Shown here one piece after another: positions 1 through 9,854 of a stretch of 64,000 nt of DNA. The notes below the pieces were generated by a model. The model had not been told where the DNA came from, made no database searches, and saw nothing but the letters and a program-made list of their open reading frames with translations. Every line of letters starts with the position of its first letter. Position 1 is the first letter of the stretch. Both the position numbers and the translations under genes were made by a program. Source of the DNA: Haliclystus octoradiatus (lineage: Eukaryota; Cnidaria; Staurozoa; Stauromedusae; Haliclystidae); assembly GCA_916610825.1 (NCBI GenBank), contig OU744446.1, positions 22,453,223 to 22,517,222 of the forward strand, given 5' to 3'.

Positions 1-790
1 TATAATTAAAGGATAAAATAGGGCCTGGATGAAGAATGAGAAGTAATGAAAAATATGGTATAGATGAATTTATTTAAGTTGTGAATAAGAGCATACCGTC
101 TTTAAATATGGCTATTTGATTGGCGTAGAAATATCAGAAGTAGAAGGCGGGGTAGACGGTATATTTTCTGTGCAAACATAACAGTCAGGTTTTTTTAAGT
201 TTACTTAGTTTGTTAAACTTAGATGCATGGCCATGGCGAGATAGGTAGCCATATTCTATATGAGGCTCAACTACTGATGAACATATTTGTGATTTGTTGT
301 TAGGTCTTGGTTGACATTCTGCTGAAGATCGATATAAGACCACTGTAATGTAATACCATCAGCATATAAATCATTGTTGTCGACGCCTTTGTTGGCTGCG
401 GAAGCGTATAAGTTTTCATCCGCACTTAATATAGTTTTATCATTATCTAGCGATCAACTTGCTAATACTTTGCTCCAATCAAGTTATCATTATTCTATAT
501 TCTTGATTTACGACATTTCTTATCTACAAATTAAGCTTTCAATGTTTATTTATTATTACATCAGTTATTTTATTATTATCCACGTTATGCTTGATAATGG
601 CATAATGGTCAGGTACAGTCGGGAAGAAATGTTTTGGCTTCATCATTCAAATCATTCTGATGTGATCAACCCCGGCAGTAAATATTTGTTTACGAGGTTG
701 TCAAGATGTAAAACAACCAGAGGATATAGAGCGGCAGAAAGATCAACATTATATTGTAGTTAAATGAATTTGTATATTAACACAATTTTA
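1..790. other. No recognisable gene
   Basis: AT-rich sequence. A 129-codon open stretch at 374-763 has no resemblance to a known family that I can see, no ATG start (it opens on TTG), and no clear splice context. It may lie inside the last visible intron of UBE2G2, whose 3' exons were not found. Confidence 0.4.
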
Positions 791-1078
791 ATGTTGTTGC
801 TATTGCTATTTGTTGATGTGGTTAATTTATTTGCTGCTGATATTTTACGCTGTTTATTTTAATTACTGCTTGCTGTTATTGTTATCCAGTTGTTGTTGTT
901 GTTTTCGTACAGTTATTTATTATTTTATTATTAATTGCTGCTTGCTGTTATTGTTTACCATTTGTTGTTGCTGTTTTTCTCAGGTTCTGTTATTGTTATC
1001 CAGTTTGTTGTTGATGTTATTCGTCAAGTTATTTGTGATTTTTATTATTGATTGCTGCTTGCTTGCTGATATTTTTCT
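791..1078. repeat. Degenerate tandem repeat rich in TTG/TTA
   Basis: Low-complexity sequence. The phrase TGCTTGCTGTTATTGTT recurs near 867 and 941 and a shortened form (GCTGCTTGCTTGCTG) near 1053, so a unit of roughly 75-110 bp has been duplicated and has diverged. The open frame across it is a composition artefact rich in Leu, Cys and Tyr. Confidence 0.55.
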
Positions 1079-2039
1079 TAGTCTGAGCACCTGAAATTCC
1101 GAAGGGTTTAATTCTGCCAAAAGGTACGGCCTATGTTTTCGTCATATCTGAACACGATTGAATCTCTTGTCATGTCCGCACATTATCTAAAGATGAAGCC
1201 ATGAAAATTGAAATCACTAAAATCTTGTAAATTAACGGATGCATGCTACTAACACAGAAATAAAGTCATATCTTGCTTCGGTTTAGAAAAAAGCTCATTT
1301 CATGCAATCGTAATGGATTTTGCAAAATTACAACTGCCTTTCAAACTTCAAATTAGAGTTTTCCATCTCAGAGTTTTATTTTATTACATTCAATGCTGGT
1401 ACTTAAAAGTCCGAGGATAGAACCTGTACACATTCCTCTCAATTAGCATGGAATTAAATTTCAGAAATTCATTAATAAAAAGGGCCCATGTTGCAAATCG
1501 GTAAATATACGATATTCAAGTGACATATTCACATACAAATGTTTCTTGTCAGGCACTCATTGGCAATGAGTTGTCAGTGGCATCTAGGCTATTTTTCTAC
1601 ATGCACATTTCTCAACCATCTTTGCAGATCTGACACGATCAACCAAAAGTTCATATTTTGCAACCAAAAGTTCATATTTTGTTAGGAACATTGACATTCT
1701 GATCATTGTTTCTGTGTGAGAAATAGCCTCATTTTGTTAATTGCATATTTCCGAGATCCGCAAGTGATTTGCATCAGCACTAGGTATCACTTTTCCAATC
1801 ATTTTGTTGTTGCTTGCCAATTGCAACACTCGACAAAATGAAAAGCTGTACGCCAAAGCAGACTCTCTTAGTATACCGCCCTGAAAATCAATCCTGGTTT
1901 TATTATGTACCAGCAGATTCAAATATGCACTTTTTTCAATTCATTGATACATTTTTTTTGTGTGTTTTCATCGATCTTTGTTTTTCAGTTTCAAATATCC
2001 AATCGGTGCTTGGGTATGTTTGGTGGGAGGTCCAGTCAT
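1079..2039. other. No gene seen; short tandem duplication at 1640-1681
   Basis: Unassigned AT-rich sequence. The only structure is a perfect 21-bp direct duplication (1640-1660 and 1661-1681), perhaps a replication slip or a target-site relic. Confidence 0.5.
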
Positions 2040-2680
2040 CCTTAGCACAGCTTTTGACACCGTTTATCATCGTCTTCTTTTAGCCAAACTGGATGCTTAT
2101 GGATCTAAAAATAACGCAAAGTCATTGGTATCAAGTTAACTAAATGAGAGACGCCAGAGGGTAAAGATAAAGGGCAAATTTATCCACATGGAGAAACGTC
2201 GAAGGAGGTGTACCTCGAGGGAGTGTGTTAGGCCCATTACTATTCAATATATTCACCAATGATCTTCACCTCTTCATTCATTCAACATTGCCAAATTCGC
2301 CAATATGCTGATGACACAACTGTAGATCACAGCCACAAAGATCAAACACAATTACAAAATGGAATACAACACGACCTTTCAACTATCTCAAATTGGTTCA
2401 AGGACAATCTACTCTTTATGAATCCCTCAAAAACACAATGGATCATGCTTGGTAGTAAAACCACAGATGAGCACGCAGTCATAGAAGTGGGAGGTGTATC
2501 GGTAGAGCAAAAGAATCGTTGGTGATACTTTGAGTTACACTTGACAACAAACTCACTTATAAAGATCATGTGAACTACATATGCAAAACAAAAGGCATGT
2601 TGCATGGCGAGGACTGGAAATTTCTTTCACACAGCAGTTTGCATCATCAAGACATTTTTAGTTTGTATCATCCAGATTTA
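2040..2680 (+). pseudogene. LINE reverse transcriptase fragment, frameshifted
   Basis: Conceptual translation gives reverse-transcriptase motifs in order with frame changes: AFDTVYHRLLLAKLDAYG (motif A region), then GSVLGPLLFNIF and QYADDTTVD with the catalytic Asp pair, then NWFKDNLLFMNPSKTQ and a degraded GVTLDNKLTYKDHVNYI block. This order is that of jockey/CR1/L2-type non-LTR retrotransposons. No endonuclease part, poly-A tail or target-site duplication is attached. At least three frame breaks mean it cannot be active. It abuts an oppositely oriented LINE piece at about 2690. Confidence 0.8.
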
Positions 2681-2699
2681 ACATTTTGCCATTTTGCCA

Positions 2700-4010
2700 G
2701 ATGTCCATTGACTTTCACGCATTGTCTTTGATTACATAAGTAGAACTGGAACAGTGAAATGGAATCTTGGAGAAACCGTATGAGTTTAACTTGTTTAGAA
2801 GTTGCATATGATCCACAGTATCAAATGCTTTACTTAGGTCTACTGCAACAATTGAGGTGTGTTCTTTGTTATCAAATGAGGCTTGAATGTCTTCTGTAAT
2901 TTTAACTAAGGCTGATGTACATGAATGACCCTTTAAACAACCTGAAAAGGATGAAGACCACAATCGGTGCTCAGCCATGTGAAGTCGAACTTGGTCGTCT
3001 AGTAGTCGTTCGAGGACCTTGGAGATCTAATAAGGTGATTGGTCTATAATTGTTTTCAAGTAGTGGGTCTTTTGACTTGAATAGAGGGGTTACCATACCA
3101 TCTTTCCAATGATTCGGGAAAAGGCCAAGATTGATACAGATGTTGAAACGTTGACTGAATGGCCAAGACAACATTACAGCATGTTTTTAGTAGCCAATTT
3201 GGCAGACCATCTTTACCAGGAGACTTCTTATTTTTGAGCCTTGCAAGAGCTGCGAGAACATTTGATGGTGTGACTTTTTTGACTTGGATTGATTTGTGTG
3301 TCTATCAGCAAGATTGTCTTTGATTGCTAAAACAGATGGGTGGTGGTCGTAGGAGATTGTAGAGCAAGATGGGATCGACATAGAGGATATAAAAAATTTG
3401 TTTAGTATGTTTGCCACAGTGGATGGATCAGAGTACAAGCAGCTGTCTCTAAGGATGGTGATATCTGGTGTAGATTGGTTTTTCTTGCATGGCAACATAG
3501 GTTTAATTTTCTTCCAAAAGTCAGATGGATTCTTGTTTGATGATAACTTTTTAATGAATGACCTTACTTCTGCTCTTCTCATGGTTGTCGCTGTTCTTTT
3601 TGCTTGCAGATATTTCATTTTGTGAGGCATAGATTTGGTTTTGATGTATTTATTGAATGCTGAATTTCTAGCTCTGATGCATTTGAGAAGTCTACTTGAA
3701 AGCCAAGGAGGAGAATCAGCTTCGACTATTCTAGATTTACGTTGCTTCATTGCTAAGCAGGATTGACGCCAAGTCGATATTGGATAAATCAGAGATTAAA
3801 TGGTCGGCATTGAGATTTTTAGTTGACCGATATGTGATAACATTTGGTTCAGGTATTGGTGTCTTGGTTTTAAGTACAGTTGATACCGTTGAGTGATCAC
3901 TCTCGGACCGCTTGATGACACAAGTGCTCTTCTGAAGTTCAGGTCAGGACGATTTGTTAGTATGACAACCAAAAGCGTGTTTGTGGCAGGGCGTGTTGCT
4001 GCTGACAAAA
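2700..4010 (-). pseudogene. LINE fragment: end of endonuclease plus N-terminal reverse transcriptase
   Basis: Read on the minus strand, 4008-3780 resembles the C-terminal part of an APE-type endonuclease (LTNRPDL, then a frame change). 3750-3187 gives the linker typical of these elements (SPPWLSSRLL, NPSDFWKKIKPMLP). 3174-2740 gives N-terminal RT motifs (LFPNHWKDGMVTPLFKSKD, NNYRPITLL, AVDLSKAFDTVDH). The frame breaks several times. It stops inside the RT just after motif A, where the plus-strand fragment at 2040-2680 takes over in opposite orientation. It is not active. Confidence 0.8.
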
Positions 4011-4013
4011 CAA

Positions 4014-4298
4014 TGTGTTGTTTATAAATTTAAATGTGGCTTGTGTAACCCAAGTTAGATAGGGTATACAAAAAATCACCTACACGAAAGAATCAAGACA
4101 CACTATTCGTCATCTTCTGCCATTGGACGTCAGGTCAAAGAACACCAACAGACAATTGACGATGTTACTGATCAATTTAGCGCATTGAGACATTGCAAAT
4201 CGAAATGGGATTGCCTCATCTATGAAATGCTGTATATTAAGGACCTTAAGCCCGATCTTAATTCGCTAGCGGAATCAATCCGCTCGGTATTGTTTTAA
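4014..4298 (+). pseudogene. Penelope-like element, C-terminal GIY-YIG endonuclease fragment
   Basis: One frame with a single internal stop reads YKFKCGLCNPS, stop, IGYTKNHLHERI, then LRHCKSKWDCLIYEMLYIK and DLKPDLNSLAESIRSVLF. This is the GIY-YIG nuclease that ends Penelope-like retroelements: the IGYT segment is the second half of the signature and the C-K-x-K-x-D-CLI-EM block is characteristic of the family. The first tyrosine codon of the YIG is replaced by TAG. No reverse transcriptase is attached. It starts where the neighbouring minus-strand LINE ends, near 4012. Confidence 0.78.
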
Positions 4299-5263
4299 TC
4301 ATAATCATAAATATATATAAAAATAAAAATGTAAAAAAATTCCTTGCACGTATTGTTTTAATTATAAATCTAAAAATTCCCAGCATGTAAATTACAAACT
4401 CTCTTCAATTTTAAACTTATAAATTATGAACTTTTTTAAAAATTTTATTCTCTTGAAAATGGCTAAAGATATCAGTTGAAACAACGTTGAGTATAATAAA
4501 ACTCAAAAACTGTTGCCATTGACTTTTATTTTAAATATTTCTAATATTACTAAATATTTAAATACTTAATGAAACAAATATTTCTATACATTGGAATGAA
4601 TCCAGTCCAATTTTAATGGTACTGTATTATAGTTTTCATCCATGTTTCGTAACAAGAGATACATGAAAAAAATGCGCAATTTCACATTATAAACTACTTA
4701 TAATGTTCTCAATCACATGTATACAAAGTTTAACATTTTTTTATGAGCTGTTCATGAGTTTACACAGGGCTGAGTAGCTGTAAAAGGATTCTAGTCTTTC
4801 TAGTAGTCTAGATTCTAGTATCCCCTTTTTATTATCCCACCTTGCTTTATATCCCCACATAAAACTGATTTCTATTTTCCATTCTCCATACAAACCCTCA
4901 TAATCCTACCTCGTTTAATATCCCACCTTGCTCAATGTCCTGCTTTTCATCTGTACCAGAGGCTCGCCTATTATGCAACTTTGACTGTATTAGTCAATGA
5001 CAGCCATCTATTATATTTGACATATATTATGTCCGACAAAGGTTCATCCTTCTGGAATCCTAGAGCAATTCAGCATTTTCTTTTGAAAGGTTTTGTTGAC
5101 GTTTGACGGGTAAATCATCAAAAATACCAATTTTCTTTTGAATTTGCTCTAACCTTCCGGAATCTAGGATTCTAAGATTCCTACTTTTGTCGGACCTTGA
5201 TTTCAGTATAATTTGATTTTCATTGAACATAGTACAGTAATAGATTAACAATGGATAGCTTAC
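4299..5263. other. Intronic or flanking AT-rich sequence, no gene
   Basis: I looked here on the minus strand for the remaining UBE2G2 exons (the catalytic Cys and the C-terminal half) and did not find them. 4735-4775 carries a weak copy of the dispersed TTCATGAA-type repeat. The rest is unassigned. Confidence 0.45.
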
Positions 5264-8200
5264 TGTTAGGATGGAATATCTCACTGATCATCTTCATTTT
5301 GGGAGGGCTGAGTGGATAATCATTAGGAAATGAGATCTTTGCTGTGAAAACACCACCCTCAAAAGATGTACCATCAGGTCCACTATACATTGAAATATAA
5401 AATTAGTACACAATTTAATATAAATTAAACACACAGAGTAAACTGGTAAAATCCAATTCTGTTAAACCACAACAATCCAGCGATGAGAAATTATCTCTTG
5501 AATACAAAAACATTCTTCTACAAACCCTCTGTTTGTATTTTTTCTACAAACTGCTCAACAATTCATGATAAGTAAGTGCAATTCCTCATTACCTGAGTAT
5601 GTACTACGTAAAAAACATGTTTCTAATTGTATTGTACAAACAGCTTAAATGCAAGTGTTTTCACTTTATATTGCATTTTGTCAACAATTCTTTTTTCAAG
5701 AAACAGACTTGAGCCGGTATTGACCCTCGTATATTTTATTTGGGGGGAGGGTTTTATCATTAACCCACAAGCCGTGTAAGCTTGAAGGGATTATTATTTA
5801 AAATGTGTGTGCGTTTTATGGCTGGATGCTAATTGATAATGCTCCTGTCAGGAATGGAACCGAAGACCCTGCGGATAATGGTCCCTAATACCACTCCACC
5901 AAGGTTGCACATATTATGTCTTAATTTTACATTCTGGCAGTTTGGTTACATTCATTCGAAAATAGGCTGCCTCAACACTCCATTATGTTGCTCAAAATTA
6001 GCTTAGTTTGTCATCCCGTGTGAAACAAAGCTTATGATTTCAGGAATGTGAAATTGCAGTTCATGAAATGTTTATGAACTTTTCAGCAATTTCACACTCA
6101 TGAACCAGTTCTTGATAACATATCCAAGTTGCATGCTCCACAACCGAGCTATGTTAACATTGAATTTGCATAAAATAAAATAGCTTACGTGATTAAGGCT
6201 TCCCATTCGAAGAAATTGTCCTCGTTAATTGGACCTGAAGAAGACATCATACATCATGCATCAACATTACATTTGTTCTCAACCACAAACCAATCGACAT
6301 GGCAAAGCAGGATTAACCAAAAGCAATTTTTTACCTGCTAAGATGCCTTCTGGTGGGTTGTTGCTCAGTTCTGAAGTAAAACAAACTAAAAATCAATGCG
6401 CCAAATAATGGAAAACTCTGATTTAACACATTGCGCTTTGGAGAAGGGGAAGACAAATAACCTGCTACCTATGAAGCGGCAAAGGGTGCGCTGTGTCATG
6501 GTTTGTCAGGTATAGCTAACTAACAACTGTGTAGGCCTATTTGGCATGTGTCACTAAATATTGATTATTGCTACTAGCAGTGCGGTGTTCTGTTCAGCGA
6601 TGTGTCTTACTCGGCAACGTACTACATCACAAAGTTGTGGTGAGAAAATCGAAGACTGTCGGTCTTGATTATTTTCAAACCTGAGAACATGTTACTTAGT
6701 AAATACTTGAATGGTTTCAAAACAATTTATGACTGATCTAGAAAAAATTTGTATCAGCAAGTTTCTACCTATTAATTGATAATAAATATAATAGAATTAT
6801 AATAAGTGTATAATAGTAAGTAATTATAAGTGTAATAAAATTAAGTGATAAAATAGATGTTGTTTGAGCTACAATGGTATTAAATGCTACCGTAAAAGAT
6901 TATCAGCTGTAACATTTTACACATAAAAGATAGATAGGCTACTTATTGGTCCATACGGAGAAATAACAAATAACGAATACCGACTAAATCCCCATTATTT
7001 CTACGTAAGTACCAATAATAAAAAATAAATTATTTGTCCGTACGTACCAACAATCAATACCGGTAATTAAACTATTGGTCCGTTGTAAAACTTTTAAAAT
7101 AGGTTACAAATTTCACTTTATAATGGCTTATTTATGTCATAATGTTGCATTGATTATTTTCATTGAGGGGTCAGGTGGCACAGTAAGCTACAACATAATT
7201 ATATCTCTGAGAATTTGGCTTGGGGCAGAAACCATGGTCAGTAGCAACAGTTGTCCTGTCGGACAGGCAATCCAATTCCAAGAAGCAGAGTTTGTAAGTG
7301 TTTATATTTGATGTGTTGTTTTATGAATGTAAATTGTTCACGTAATGCGATATTGTACGTGAAGGTTATCGTTATTATGTGAATGTTAGAGGATGTGACA
7401 CTATTTTTAATTGTATTGTAACTTGGTGCTAATGACGTAAAGGAATTGTAAAGTAGTTTAAATGTAATAGTTATATGTTGTTGAGTGAGTTGCTTGCATA
7501 CTGCCACACAGAGCGCACGAATAAAGTTTAGAGCAAGAAGAAACGCATCGTTTTCTGTCTCTCTCACACCGACCCGAAGTCTTACAGAGTTTTATACTGT
7601 TAGTCATTTTATACTGAAAAACGTCAATTCTCACGTTTAACATGCTCTAAATTTTAATCCACCAGAGGTCATAGGATGCTATCAATATCATCACTTCATC
7701 CATAGATTATAGAATACATGTATGTATGCATGTATGCTATAATCTATGGTTCATCGGTATCCGGTCATAACGTCCAGTCGGGACATCGTCCATATTCTTT
7801 GTTTACAATAACGTCCAGTCACAAAAAACGTTCTTTCTCATTTCTAGCTGGATTAATTAAATTTTGTTAACAATACATTATTGAATTGATTACTCGTGGA
7901 GGTGATTGCAATTGCATCAAATCAGACATTAATCATAAGAATTATAACTTGACCAAAATGTGCGCTGGAAGTCGATTGCTGGAAAATTCAAAAACAAGTC
8001 AATGAAACTACAACGCTAAATAGATCAATGTATTACAAATTACATTGAACACATGTTTTAGAGATTTAATAGAAGATAATTCACAAGACCTAGTACTGAA
8101 CAGATGATTTACACATCATTTACTTATTGTAAGTTGACCAAACTTTAATTGGCCTTCATTGGAATGAACACGTAAAATTTCGAAAATTGACGAAAACAAA

Positions 8201-9325
8201 ACACTAATGTTGTTGCCCTTGAGAGTTATTCATGTTTTAAAATTAATATTTATATCGCTATAAACTGTCTTTTTGATTTATTAAATCGAAGTGGATAATG
8301 TTCCGGCAGCCGGAATCCTGAGTACTAGAGATAATGTTCCGTGCGTCTCTTGCGCATGCGTATTGATTGTGTTGTTTGCGTTTCTCTCACATTCGTTCAA
8401 GATGCAATGGCGACGGACGGTCCTGTTCCTCGATCACGTTAATAACAATTCTGTTCATCAATTTAGTAATGGAATATAAAATAATTTAGATTTAAAGTGC
8501 TAGATGTTAAAGCATTTTATATGAGGGATTCACGACGCTAGATGCCAAACCAAACCGTTCTTCCAAACTTATAGAAAAAGCAAACGATCTCGGTTTAGAG
8601 TTTCAGAGTTTCGACTTTTGGTATACGACAAAATCAGAATTGGTAGGCATATAGCATCAGTTACAGGATAAAGAAATGACAAATAAGTAATTATCCTATA
8701 TTATTACAAATCACCAAAGTAAAAATGTTTTGAAATATTGTTAGGCTACATAAATATTCCCTGAAACCTTTGAACGCCAAATAAATGTCACGACACTAAA
8801 ATGTTGAAAACCCTGGGTCGCATCGCTGAAAAGCTTTTATAAATCAAACACAGAATAAAATGATTAATGCATAGATATGGTGAATATCGTTTCTGTTTTA
8901 TATCTATTCCAAACAGTCGATCCAATCTACGGTGTCGGTGCTTAGCTATGAATTTTACAAACTATTTAAGATTTAATTTGGATCGATCGACACAATCATG
9001 TTTACTATCTACAAACGCATGCGCAAAGGACGCACGGAACATTATCTTTTGAGGACAGCTTTCCGGCAGCCGGAACAATATCCACCGCGTTATTAAATAA
9101 CGAAGTGAATTATCTATAGCTGTTAATAAACCTGGACCTTATCGAAACTGGACGTTATGGTATTCGGTAGGACGTTCTCAGAAATGGACCATACGACTGC
9201 CGACTGGTAAGTGGTAACCGGTTCATCAATCATCACATCATAGCCTATCAATTATCAGTGTCATCTCCCACTCATTACTCACGTTTGTATTCTGCCATAA
9301 GTCTTCTAAGAGCAGTCCCAGCCAT
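5264..9325 (-). CDS. UBE2G2: UBE2G2-like ubiquitin-conjugating enzyme E2, 5' four coding exons
   Basis: E2 enzyme that in other animals works with ER-associated degradation ligases such as gp78 and HRD1. Coding exons on the minus strand: 9283-9325, 6335-6370, 6189-6234 and 5264-5382. All have GT-AG borders and compatible phases, giving about 81 residues. The first exon reads MAGTALRRLMAEYK, almost the same as the vertebrate N terminus. Later exons give NNPPEGILAG, NFFEWEALI, FPNDYPLSPPKM (the conserved E2 Y-P-L-x-P-P-K) and end at IFHPN. The active-site Cys and C-terminal half follow in exons not found between 1 and 5263, so the gene should continue beyond the left edge, with an intron over 5.2 kb. 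Intron 1 (2.9 kb) holds inverted-repeat elements. It is head-to-head with the GALNT gene. The exons are too short to show up as long ORFs. Confidence 0.88.
5735..5915 (-). repeat. Candidate tRNA-derived SINE
   Basis: On the minus strand a box A-like TGGTGGAGTGG (5891-5901) is followed about 40 bp later by a box B-like GGTTCCATTCC (5851-5861), one base from the GGTTCGANTCC consensus. This is the spacing of an RNA polymerase III internal promoter. The sequence does not fold as an intact tRNA. It lies in UBE2G2 intron 3 (5383-6188). The ends are estimated; no tail or target duplication was identified. Confidence 0.45.
7700..7749. repeat. Perfect 13-bp-arm hairpin
   Basis: CCATAGATTATAG and its exact reverse complement CTATAATCTATGG flank an alternating purine/pyrimidine loop rich in ATGTATGCATG. 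It sits at the left edge of the larger inverted-repeat element in UBE2G2 intron 1. Confidence 0.7.
7750..9235. mobile_element. Nested inverted-repeat element (non-autonomous, about 1.5 kb)
   Basis: Outer imperfect arms share the motif CATAACGTCCAGT (left near 7766, right as its complement near 9148) with adjoining GTCCA blocks. Inner arms of about 70 bp are stronger: 8291-8359 and 9012-9085 pair as inverted repeats sharing GATAATGTTCCGTGCGTC, TTGCGCATGCG and the palindromic CCGGCAGCCGG. There is no coding capacity between the arms. It is probably a fold-back or Mutator-like non-autonomous transposon in UBE2G2 intron 1. Exact ends and target duplication are not resolved. Confidence 0.6.
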
Positions 9326-9854
9326 ATTTCATTTATTGTAAAAGTGAAATTTAATGTATGAATAGATTCTATTGAATTCAAACTTTTAACAACCTGAGCC
9401 GCTGAGGTTGTTCTGCTGTTTGCTGATGAAGATCAAATAATTCTCTTTCTACTTGAGCAGTCCGCCATTTGTAAGCCTCGCTAAAAATCACTGATCCAGA
9501 GGCTGGTATTGCTCAAGCAAATCAAGTCGTCTAGCTACATGTTCTTTCATGTGTCACTCTTTTCAGTAAATCATTGAAATTGTTTCCGTTGCCCTTGGAA
9601 TCAAATAATACTTTATGCCAATATTATACATATATGTACATGACTGAAGATTGCAATATTACCTTAATTAGGGATCTACTTCCTATCATTTGACTTTTTA
9701 TTTTCTTCAAAGGTGTCTTGCCACGTATGTAACAAAACATTGAAATACTGTTGTTCAAAAATAAATGCCTGTATTGATTGATTAACAGTGAGTGGCTTAC
9801 ACTAAATGACTTCACATGTATAAGTGTTGTGGTTTAGAAGAAAAATAAGTTGTT
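9326..9854. promoter_or_regulatory. Divergent UBE2G2 / GALNT10 promoter region
   Basis: 529 bp separate the two start codons (UBE2G2 ATG on minus at 9325, GALNT ATG on plus at 9855). Both 5' UTRs and promoters must lie here unless upstream non-coding exons exist. I see no convincing TATA box or CpG-rich core. Confidence 0.55.

Noticed and set aside
374-763. 129-codon open frame
   Set aside because: No ATG start, no recognised motif, no splice context.
2040-4010. Twin-priming inversion of one LINE
   Set aside because: The inverted 5' part would have to precede the sense 3' part; here the order is reversed.
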